64,000 nucleotides of DNA from assembly GCA_035647815.1 (NCBI GenBank), contig DASRMR010000008.1, forward strand, positions 62,001 through 126,000, read 5' to 3'. The DNA comes from JAAYRQ01 sp035647815 (GTDB lineage Bacteria; Bacillota; Syntrophomonadia; Syntrophomonadales; Syntrophomonadaceae). Under the pieces are notes generated by a model that searched no databases, was not told the DNA's origin, and saw only the letters and a list, made by a program, of their open reading frames with translations. The translations under genes and the position numbers were made by a program. Below, in pieces: positions 15,337-22,720 of the stretch (its first letter is position 1; the number at the start of each line of letters is the position of its first letter).

Positions 15337-16405
15337 ATAGCATTATCTCCAATAATAATTGTTCTTGCATTCTTTTCAAACCATTTTTTATTGATTTAGC
15401 TCTTACTTCTCCAATACCATCTACTTCATCTAATTCTTCGATTGTAGCCTGTAAAACATGGCTTAACAGAGCGAATTTGTCCACTAGATTATGGATTATC
15501 GGTGCTGGTATGCGAGGCAGCTTTTGTAGCATGCGATATCCTCGAGGAGATACTTGCTGTTCTAAATGGCTGGCGGCAGTACCTAAGCTTAACAGTTTAG
15601 CTAGATATACCGAGTCAGATATATCTTCTTCAAAGGCTTTCAACATAGTATCAAGTAATTCGTCCGCACTTTTCTCTTCATTTCTATTATAATCTTGAAT
15701 AATATAAAGTGCTTCATCTTCTATATGGACAATCATTTCATCTAACTGCATTTTAACTAATCTTCCTTCAGTGCCTAATTCGATTATATAATTTTCAATT
15801 TCTTCTGCTATATGTAATACCCTAATAATTCTTTTCAGGATTTCACATACTTCCGATACATTAACTTCATCTTCAAATTCGAGACCACCTAGGCGCTGTA
15901 GCTCTTTAAACATTACATTGCGATATTTCTCTAAAGTTTGTAGAGCTTGATTAGCCTTAACTAAAATAGAAGGTAAATCACGTAAACGGTATATAATGTT
16001 TCCCTGATAAAGAGTTACAACTTTACGTCTTTGAGAAACAGCGACTACTAGTACACCAGTTTGACGGGCAATACGCTCTGCAGTACGATGTCTAATACCA
16101 GTTTCGCGGGAGAGTAATTGAGGATTAGGATCTAATTGAGCATTAGCCACTAATATGCGTGTGGCATCACTATTCATTATTATAGCCCCATCCATCTTAG
16201 CAAGTTCATAAATCCTAGCTGGTGTATACTCACAATCAACATTAAATCCACCACTTACTAACTTCATAAGTTCTTCTGAATCACTTACTACTATTAAGCC
16301 CCCAGTATTAGCTTGTAATATGTTTTCTATCCCTAGCCTAAATAATGTACCCGGGGCTAACTTGTACAAGGATTTTCTGAAATCACCTTGATAAATATCG
16401 TCCAC
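15335..16405 (-). CDS. disA: DNA integrity scanning diadenylate cyclase DisA
   Basis: DisA makes cyclic di-AMP from two ATP and scans DNA for branched structures. The N-terminal DAC domain has DGA at 72-74 and RHR at 105-107 (TGIRHRTAERIA), the catalytic signatures. A central helical spine follows, and the C-terminal helix-hairpin-helix domain (ATIEELDEVDGIGEVRAKSI) binds DNA. The 356 residues are full length. The start is GTG at 16405 behind GGAGGG. It follows radA by 4 bases; RadA is reported to interact with DisA in Bacillus, which makes this operon functionally coherent. Confidence 0.97.
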   Translation of the reverse strand: MDDIYQGDFRKSLYKLAPGTLFRLGIENILQANTGGLIVVSDSEELMKLVSGGFNVDCEYTPARIYELAKMDGAIIMNSDATRILVANAQLDPNPQLLSRETGIRHRTAERIARQTGVLVVAVSQRRKVVTLYQGNIIYRLRDLPSILVKANQALQTLEKYRNVMFKELQRLGGLEFEDEVNVSEVCEILKRIIRVLHIAEEIENYIIELGTEGRLVKMQLDEMIVHIEDEALYIIQDYNRNEEKSADELLDTMLKAFEEDISDSVYLAKLLSLGTAASHLEQQVSPRGYRMLQKLPRIPAPIIHNLVDKFALLSHVLQATIEELDEVDGIGEVRAKSIKNGLKRMQEQLLLEIML

Positions 16406-16409
16406 GCAA

Positions 16410-17762
16410 TCATCCCTCCAAAAGTATGTCTATAAATTCTTCTACCGTAGCTAACTCCACCACTTCTAAACTCGTGTCAAATACCTTTCTATCTGTAATC
16501 TTTGGTATCATAACCTTTTTAAAACCTAACCTTTCAGCTTCTTTAATGCGTATCGCCAAATTAGGAATTGATCTTATTTGTCCAGATAAGCCAATTTCAC
16601 CTATAAAAAGCGTGTCCCCAGGAAGAGATATATCAGAATAACTTGAAACTATAGCAGCAGCAATAGCTAAGTCCATACTCGGATCTTTTAAAAATACTCC
16701 ACCAGTTATTTTTAAATATACATCATAGGTAGAAAATTGGTAACCTTTTCTTTTTTCCAATACTGCAATAATTAAAGATAAGCGGTTTTGGTCAATACCT
16801 GAGGCCATCCTTCTCGCATACCCTGGTCCTGATAATGTTACTAAAGATTGAACTTCTATTAATAGTGGTCTGGAACCTTCAAAACTAGCCCCGATAGCCA
16901 CCCCAGACACTTCGCTTTCTCGAGAACTTAAAAATAGGTATGATGGGTCGAGAATCTCTACAAGTCCAAGTGCGGTCATCTCCATTAAGCCAATTTCATC
17001 AGTAGAGCCAAATCTATTTTTAATTCCCCTTAAAAGTCTAAAAGTGAAATTCTTTTCACCCTCAAAATAAACGACTACATCTACCATATGTTCTAAAACC
17101 TTAGGGCCTGCGATAGCACCTTCTTTGGTAACATGACCGATTAGGAAAACCGCCTTTTCCATCTTTTTTGCTATCTCCATAATTTTAGCCGTGCTTTCCC
17201 TTAACTGTGATACACTACCTGGAATTGAATTAAGGTTCTCGGTATAAACAGTCTGAATAGAATCAATAACAATTAGCTGGGGATCAATTTCTTCGACATA
17301 TTCCCTTAAAACATCGATATTCTGTTCATTACTCAAAAATATGTTTTCTGAATTAATGCCTAGGCGAATCGAACGTAAACGAATCTGTTTTAGACTTTCC
17401 TCACCAGAAATATATAAAACCTTCTGGTTTTGGCTAGCAAGATTATTAGATACTTGTAGCAAAATAGTCGATTTACCTATACCCGGATCGCCTCCTAATA
17501 ATACTAGAGAACCAGGAACGATACCCCCACCTAAAACCCGATCTAATTCTCCGATACCAGTGCTAAAACGGTAAACCTCTTCATTAGTTATAGAATTAAG
17601 CGGTGTAAATTCGATTTTGTTCGCACTTTTGCGCCTAACCACTTTCTCTACTTTCTCTTCTAGAAGAGTATTCCACGCACCACAACTCGGACAACGACCT
17701 AGCCATTTATAGCTTTCGTAAGCACATTCATTACATATGTATCTAGTAGTAGTTTTACTCAT
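16410..17762 (-). CDS. radA: DNA repair protein RadA
   Basis: RadA is a RecA-like branch-migration ATPase used in recombination and repair. The N-terminal C4 zinc finger has cysteines at 10, 13, 24 and 27, with KWLGRCPSCGAWN between and after. Walker A is LLGGDPGIGKSTILLQ and the diagnostic RadA motif is KNRFGSTDEIG. The C-terminal Lon-protease-like domain includes GGVFLKDPSMDLAIAAAIVS but is non-proteolytic in this family. Length (450) is standard. The ATG at 17762 follows AAAGGAGAG. It forms an operon with disA. Confidence 0.97.
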   Translation of the reverse strand: MSKTTTRYICNECAYESYKWLGRCPSCGAWNTLLEEKVEKVVRRKSANKIEFTPLNSITNEEVYRFSTGIGELDRVLGGGIVPGSLVLLGGDPGIGKSTILLQVSNNLASQNQKVLYISGEESLKQIRLRSIRLGINSENIFLSNEQNIDVLREYVEEIDPQLIVIDSIQTVYTENLNSIPGSVSQLRESTAKIMEIAKKMEKAVFLIGHVTKEGAIAGPKVLEHMVDVVVYFEGEKNFTFRLLRGIKNRFGSTDEIGLMEMTALGLVEILDPSYLFLSSRESEVSGVAIGASFEGSRPLLIEVQSLVTLSGPGYARRMASGIDQNRLSLIIAVLEKRKGYQFSTYDVYLKITGGVFLKDPSMDLAIAAAIVSSYSDISLPGDTLFIGEIGLSGQIRSIPNLAIRIKEAERLGFKKVMIPKITDRKVFDTSLEVVELATVEEFIDILLEG

Positions 17763-17865
17763 ATAACTCTCCTTTAACCTATTATAATACTAAACTACAC
17801 TGTTTTAATATTACAAACACGAAAATAATGTTAATTTGATGTCTAAGTACTAGGAAATTATAGCT

Positions 17866-17904
17866 AAAAGGCCTAACATCTAAAATACAGATGTTAGGCC
17901 TTTT
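17866..17904 (-). terminator. Terminator after clpC
   Basis: This is a perfect 16-bp stem (AAAAGGCCTAACATCT with AGATGTTAGGCCTTTT) around a 7-base loop, with a short T-run. It lies 25 bases past the clpC stop and separates the ctsR-clpC operon from radA-disA. Confidence 0.85.
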
Positions 17905-17928
17905 CTATTACTTAAAACAGCAAGCTTA

Positions 17929-20415
17929 TTAAGATGATTTCTTAACTACGATAACATCGTTTTCTACATCGACGAGGATTTTGTCCCCTGGCTCAACCGT
18001 CTTTTTTAATATCTCCTCGGCTACTGCATCTTCAACTAGTTTTTGGATAGCTCTTTTTAAAGGTCTGGCACCAAAATCTAGATCAGTACCTTCTTTCAAG
18101 ATAAGCTTCTTGGCGTTTTCCGTAATTTCTAATTCATAATCATTTTCCGTAACTCTTTCCGCTAATTCTCGAACTAATAAGTCGATAATTTTTATTAGAT
18201 TAGCTTCATTTAGACTGTGGAACACGATAGTTTCATCAATGCGGTTTAGGAATTCAGGACGAAAAGTCTTTTTCATCTGTTCCATGACTCTTTCCTTCAT
18301 TTGCTGGTAATCTCCCTCTGAGCTACTTTCACTCATAAAACCTACCTTTTTACCGCTTTGAATGAAATTTGCTCCTACATTAGAAGTCATAATAATTACT
18401 GTATTACGAAAATCTACTGTACGCCCTTGCCCATCAGTTAATCGACCATCATCTAGAACTTGTAAAAGAATATTAAATACATCTGGATGAGCCTTTTCAA
18501 TTTCATCTAACAATATTACTGAATAAGGTTGCCTTCTCACTTTTTCAGTAAGTTGGCCACCTTCATCATGTCCTACATAACCTGGTGGCGAACCGATCAT
18601 TCTAGCTACAGAATGTTTTTCCATATATTCTGACATATCTAAACGAATAATAGAATCTTCGGTACCAAACATAGCTTCAGCTAAAGTACGTGCCAACTCA
18701 GTTTTACCTACTCCTGTAGGCCCAAGAAAGACGAAGGATCCAATCGGACGTTCAGGATTTTTCAACCCTGCTCTTGCTCTGCGCACTGCACGTGCTACAG
18801 CTTTAACTGGTTCTTCTTGACCAATAACCCTTTCATGTAATATTTCTTCAAGATTAACTAGTCTTTCACTTTCTTCATCAGCTAATTTACTTACCGGAAT
18901 ACTAGTCCAACTAGATAAAATATCTGCTATTTCTTCTTCTCCAACTATTCCTAGTTCAAGGCTCCTTTTACTAGCCCATTCTTTACGATCATTTTCAATA
19001 GCATCTTTTAACTTTTGTTCTTCATCCCGTAATTTTGCTGCTTCTTCATATTCTTGAGCATTTATAGCTTCTTCCTTTTCCTTAATAAGTTCCTCTAAAC
19101 CATGCTCCTGTGCTTTAATTTCATCAGGCAGAACATAGTTAGCTAACCTTACTTTCGATGAGGCTTCATCAATTAGATCTATCGCTTTATCAGGTAAAAA
19201 ACGATCCGTAATATAACGTGCCGACAATTTAGCTGCCGCTTCTATAGCTTCATCACTTATTTTTACCCCATGGTGAGCTTCATAACGATCACGAAGCCCC
19301 TTTAGTATTTCAATACTTTCCTCAATACTAGGTTCATCTACTATAATAGGTTGGAATCTGCGTTCTAATGCCGCATCTTTTTCGATATTCTTGCGGTATT
19401 CATCAATTGTGGTAGCACCAACAATCTGAAATTCTCCCCTAGCTAATGAAGGTTTTAATATGTTAGCAGCATCAATAGCACCTTCTGCAGCACCTGCACC
19501 AACTATAGTGTGAAGTTCATCTATAAAGACAATCACATCTCCTGCAGACTTAATCTCACCTATGATTTTAGTTAGACGATCCTCAAATTCGCCTCTGTAT
19601 TTAGTACCAGCAATCATCCCCGCTAAATCTAAAGATACGACTCTTTTATTATTAAGAATCTCAGGCACCTTGTTTTCATTAATCCTTTGGGCTAAACCTT
19701 CTACTACTGCAGTTTTTCCTACCCCTGGATCACCAATTAAAACCGGGTTATTCTTAGTCCTTCTAGATAAAATCTGTATTACTCTTTGAATTTCAGTATC
19801 TCTTCCTATTACCGGATCTAATCTGCTTTCTGCAGCATCATTAGTTAAATCACGACTATAAGCATCTAATGTAGGAGTTTTGCTTTTAGATTTTCTTTTA
19901 CCACCTGCTGGATTAGGGATATTAGGCGATTGTTCTGGAAAACTATGACTACTAGCTTGAGTAAAACTAGCATCCCCACCTAACAGAAGGATAACTTGTT
20001 CTCTGACCTCGTTTAATCTGACTCCCATCGATATCAAAACCTGCCCAGCTAGACCTTCTTCCTCCCTAAGTAAAGCTAAAAGCAAGTGTTCAGTACCTAC
20101 ATAATTAACTCCTTGTAAACGCGCTTCATCAAAAGCTAGGTTAAAAACTTTTTTAGCCCTAGGAGTAATCGGTAAATCACCTTCTGCCCCTTCGTTTCCA
20201 CCTGCATCTTCACCAAGCATTTTAGTTACTTCTTCTCTAACCTTCTCTAAATCTATACCTAAACTTAATAAGGCTTTTGCACCTATCCCTTCGCCTTCCC
20301 GAAGTAAGCCTAATAATATATGTTCAGTACCTATAGTTTGATGGTTTAACTTTTTTGCCTCTTCTTGAGCATGCATAACCGCATTTCTTGCCCTTTGGGT
20401 AAATCTTCTAAACAT
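17929..20415 (-). CDS. clpC: ATP-dependent Clp protease ATPase subunit ClpC
   Basis: This Hsp100 unfoldase feeds substrates to ClpP and works with the McsB adaptor. The 828 residues show two N-terminal Clp repeats (TIGTEHILLGLLREGEGIGA and YVGTEHLLLALLREEEGLAG), a first AAA+ domain (GDPGVGKT), a middle domain with a UVR motif (NAQEYEEAAKLRDEEQKLKD, near residue 440-460), and a second AAA+ domain (GPTGVGKT). The UVR-bearing middle domain marks ClpC rather than ClpA or ClpB. The ATG at 20415 follows GGGAGGT. It is last in the ctsR-mcsA-mcsB-clpC operon under the CtsR operator. Confidence 0.98.
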   Translation of the reverse strand: MFRRFTQRARNAVMHAQEEAKKLNHQTIGTEHILLGLLREGEGIGAKALLSLGIDLEKVREEVTKMLGEDAGGNEGAEGDLPITPRAKKVFNLAFDEARLQGVNYVGTEHLLLALLREEEGLAGQVLISMGVRLNEVREQVILLLGGDASFTQASSHSFPEQSPNIPNPAGGKRKSKSKTPTLDAYSRDLTNDAAESRLDPVIGRDTEIQRVIQILSRRTKNNPVLIGDPGVGKTAVVEGLAQRINENKVPEILNNKRVVSLDLAGMIAGTKYRGEFEDRLTKIIGEIKSAGDVIVFIDELHTIVGAGAAEGAIDAANILKPSLARGEFQIVGATTIDEYRKNIEKDAALERRFQPIIVDEPSIEESIEILKGLRDRYEAHHGVKISDEAIEAAAKLSARYITDRFLPDKAIDLIDEASSKVRLANYVLPDEIKAQEHGLEELIKEKEEAINAQEYEEAAKLRDEEQKLKDAIENDRKEWASKRSLELGIVGEEEIADILSSWTSIPVSKLADEESERLVNLEEILHERVIGQEEPVKAVARAVRRARAGLKNPERPIGSFVFLGPTGVGKTELARTLAEAMFGTEDSIIRLDMSEYMEKHSVARMIGSPPGYVGHDEGGQLTEKVRRQPYSVILLDEIEKAHPDVFNILLQVLDDGRLTDGQGRTVDFRNTVIIMTSNVGANFIQSGKKVGFMSESSSEGDYQQMKERVMEQMKKTFRPEFLNRIDETIVFHSLNEANLIKIIDLLVRELAERVTENDYELEITENAKKLILKEGTDLDFGARPLKRAIQKLVEDAVAEEILKKTVEPGDKILVDVENDVIVVKKSS

Positions 20416-20418
20416 AAC

Positions 20419-21492
20419 TTATACCTCCCTGTTTTTTACTATCTTTTTTTTAATAACACCTGCTCGTAATATATCGCGATCCATAGCACCCATTTCTTGC
20501 CCAGTTACTTTTTGTAGATGAGCCGGTTTAAGTGCTACTACTAATTGATTTAATGCGAAAGGTTTTATATTACTAAGTATCTTCATATCTACACCTAATC
20601 TAACATCTGATAAGTGTTTTAAAGCTTCACTAGAAGTCATTATTTTCGCATTAGTCAAAATCCCATAAGCTCTGCCAACCCTATCTTCCAATTGTAATTT
20701 CGTTTCTCCCACGAGCTTACTCCTCATCAATCTTTCCTGTTCAATAATTTGAGTTACTATTATGGTTAAATTATTGAGTATATCTTCTTCTGCCTGGCCT
20801 AAGGTAACTTGGTTAGATAGCTGGAAGAAGTTGCCTAACATCTCAGAGTTTTCACCATATAAGCCCCTTACTGTCATACCCAACTGACCTAAATTTTGAA
20901 ATATATGATTAGTATGACCAGTAATACTTAAAGCAGGAAGATGTAACATAACAGAGGCTCTCATCCCCGTTCCTACATTAGTCGGACATGAAGTTAAATA
21001 TCCTCTTCTCTCATCAAAAGCAAAATCTAAATATTCTTCTAATTGATCATCAAACTTTTGGGCTAATGCATAACATTGCTCTATCTGTAAACCAGGTAAA
21101 ATACATTGAAGTCTCAAGTGGTCTTCCTCGTTTATCATTATAGCTATTGAACCATTATTATTGACTAATAAACCTTGGAAGTTTTTATCTGATTTTCCAT
21201 GCTCAGGACTAATCAAATGCTTTTCTACTAAAATCTCCCGATCTAAGCTAGGTAATTGATCGAATGTTATCAATTGGAAATCTGCATATTTATCAATATT
21301 CTTAGACCAGGCTTCTTTTATCTCACTCAATACTTTAGGGCCAGAATCATCATCTAATAGATGAGGAAACGGCATTAAGCTTAAATTACGTGCGAGTCTA
21401 ATGCGACTACTAATCACAATATCTGTTTCCGGTCCATTATCAGCATTCATCCACTCTACATAATTACTATTTAAAAGATCTGTTAAACTCAC
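20419..21492 (-). CDS. mcsB: Protein arginine kinase McsB
   Basis: McsB phosphorylates arginines on damaged proteins and marks them for ClpCP; it also inactivates CtsR. The 357-residue protein has the guanido kinase fold: IVISSRIRLARNL (ATP/phosphate-binding arginines), FAFDERRGYLTSCPTNVGTGMRAS as separate blocks, and a Cys in the CPTNVGTG loop. The C-terminal pArg-docking region covers ITQIIEQERLMRSKL and after. The start is GTG at 21492 with AAGGAGGTG. It lies between mcsA (14 bases) and clpC (3 bases), so the cassette is tightly co-translated. Confidence 0.97.
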   Translation of the reverse strand: MSLTDLLNSNYVEWMNADNGPETDIVISSRIRLARNLSLMPFPHLLDDDSGPKVLSEIKEAWSKNIDKYADFQLITFDQLPSLDREILVEKHLISPEHGKSDKNFQGLLVNNNGSIAIMINEEDHLRLQCILPGLQIEQCYALAQKFDDQLEEYLDFAFDERRGYLTSCPTNVGTGMRASVMLHLPALSITGHTNHIFQNLGQLGMTVRGLYGENSEMLGNFFQLSNQVTLGQAEEDILNNLTIIVTQIIEQERLMRSKLVGETKLQLEDRVGRAYGILTNAKIMTSSEALKHLSDVRLGVDMKILSNIKPFALNQLVVALKPAHLQKVTGQEMGAMDRDILRAGVIKKKIVKNREV

Positions 21493-21506
21493 TATCTACA
21501 CCTCCT

Positions 21507-22016
21507 TTAGTCTAAATCCTTTTCTAATTTTTTAATCTGGTCTCTTAATTCAGCAGCCTTTTCATATTTCTCATCGACTACTGCTAATTGTAATTTTTGT
21601 TTATATTCTTCAACTTTCCTTTTAAGCAAGACATTTTCTCCTCCCCGTAAAGGTATTCTGCCAACATGTCTGCTATTCCCATGAATCCTGCGTAAAGTTG
21701 ATTCTAATTCTTGCTCAAAAGCTGAATAACATTCAGAACAACCTATTTTTCCCGAATGTCTTATATCGTTAAAGCTGCGATTACAGTTAGGACAACTTAT
21801 GTCGGAACCCGTCTGTTGCATACCTTTGACATTATAGTTATAACCTAACAAACTACCTAGTAAATTTGGTAAGGAAAATTTGTTGTCTAGGTCAAACAAA
21901 ATTGCTCCTTTTTTGGCTGCACAATCTTCACATAAATGTACTTCCGTTTTTTTACCTTGGATGTTCTGAGTAAAATGAACAACAGCAGGCTTTGCCTTAC
22001 ATTCTTCGCAATACAT
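21507..22016 (-). CDS. mcsA: McsA, activator of the McsB arginine kinase
   Basis: McsA binds and activates McsB and takes part in the CtsR/ClpC stress response. The 169 residues carry four CxxC pairs for zinc (CEEC at the N-terminus, CEDC, CPNC and CSEC), and end with a UVR motif (VVDEKYEKAAELRDQIKKLE). I start it at ATG 22016 (MYCEEC) because AAAGGAGGA lies 7 bases upstream. A TTG at 22040 would extend the frame through that ribosome site and has none of its own. The ctsR stop is 20 bases upstream. Confidence 0.95.
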   Translation of the reverse strand: MYCEECKAKPAVVHFTQNIQGKKTEVHLCEDCAAKKGAILFDLDNKFSLPNLLGSLLGYNYNVKGMQQTGSDISCPNCNRSFNDIRHSGKIGCSECYSAFEQELESTLRRIHGNSRHVGRIPLRGGENVLLKRKVEEYKQKLQLAVVDEKYEKAAELRDQIKKLEKDLD

Positions 22017-22036
22017 AAATAAATCCTCCTTTGTAT

Positions 22037-22468
22037 TCAATACTGAACATACTCTTCTATAATTTTTTTAAAGTTTTTGAACAAATGAACTTGTACTCGT
22101 GGATCTAAATCTTTAATTCCTTTTATAATTAGCTGTTTTAATAACTTATTTTCGTTTTCGGTTATATCCTCTTGTTCAAGTAATTGGTCTATAAAATCTA
22201 TTAGCTCATTACGGTTAGTTTCAACAATTTGGTCATTTTCATCGATAAACTTAGTTATCCTGACATAACCTTTCTCACCCCTGCGACTTTCTGTTAAATA
22301 TCCTTCTTCCTCTGTAAAACGTGTATTTATTACATAAGTAATTTGAGATGGTACACAGCAAAAAGTTTCTGCTAACTCTATTCGCTGTATCTCAATTCTT
22401 TGATTATCACTACGTTCAATCAATACCTTGATATACTGCTCGATCTTGTCTGTCAGACTTTTTTTCAT
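22037..22468 (-). CDS. ctsR: Transcriptional repressor CtsR
   Basis: CtsR represses class III heat-shock genes. The 143 residues include an N-terminal winged helix (IEQRIELAETFCCVPSQI-like recognition part, then TYVINTRFTEEEGYL) and the wing RRGEKGYVRI, followed by a helical C-terminal dimerisation and McsB-contact domain. The wing usually reads as a run of glycines ending GYIRI; here it has GEKGYVRI, so the thermosensing glycine-rich tip is altered. The ATG at 22468 follows CAGGAGAG. It is first in the operon with its own operator at 22482-22498. Confidence 0.93.
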   Translation of the reverse strand: MKKSLTDKIEQYIKVLIERSDNQRIEIQRIELAETFCCVPSQITYVINTRFTEEEGYLTESRRGEKGYVRITKFIDENDQIVETNRNELIDFIDQLLEQEDITENENKLLKQLIIKGIKDLDPRVQVHLFKNFKKIIEEYVQY

Positions 22469-22481
22469 TTACTTTATCTCT

Positions 22482-22512
22482 CCTGACCTTCTTTGACCTT
22501 AATGATATTATA
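22482..22512 (-). promoter_or_regulatory. CtsR operator overlapping the ctsR promoter
   Basis: On the minus strand GGTCAAA-GAA-GGTCAGG (22482-22498) matches the CtsR tandem heptad RGTCAAA-NAN-RGTCAAA, with the first heptad perfect and the second 5 of 7. A TATAAT -10 box lies just upstream at 22507-22512; the -35 is weak (TTTCTA). The operator covers the likely transcription start, which implies autoregulation of ctsR-mcsA-mcsB-clpC. Confidence 0.85.
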
Positions 22513-22632
22513 AAGGCAATAGCCAAAAATAGAAAGTGTGATTTTAGACGATCATTAGTTTCTACATGAGATTGTCTGACTTTCTTTAACCAATGCTTTC
22601 ATTTTCTATTATTTCCACTTTTTCAACAATTA

Positions 22633-22679
22633 AACCCTTAAAAGCATGGACTTATTAAATCCTAATGCTTTTAAGGGTT
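22633..22679 (-). terminator. Probable terminator after the FtsA-like gene
   Basis: This is a perfect 15-bp stem (AACCCTTAAAAGCAT with ATGCTTTTAAGGGTT) with a 17-base loop. It lies about 40 bases past the stop of the 708-residue gene. The T-run is imperfect, so this call is tentative. Confidence 0.6.
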
Positions 22680-22720
22680 CAAAATCTTCTAACAATTAGT
22701 GTTTGGTTTGTAAGTTTATA

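Noticed and set aside
17763..17865. SigA promoter for radA-disA
   Set aside because: A TATAAT is present before radA, but no -35 at acceptable spacing was found, so I did not list it.
21507..22040. Longer mcsA start at TTG 22040
   Set aside because: The frame would include the AAAGGAGGA site that clearly serves the ATG at 22016, and the CxxC-containing N-terminus starts at MYCEEC in the family.
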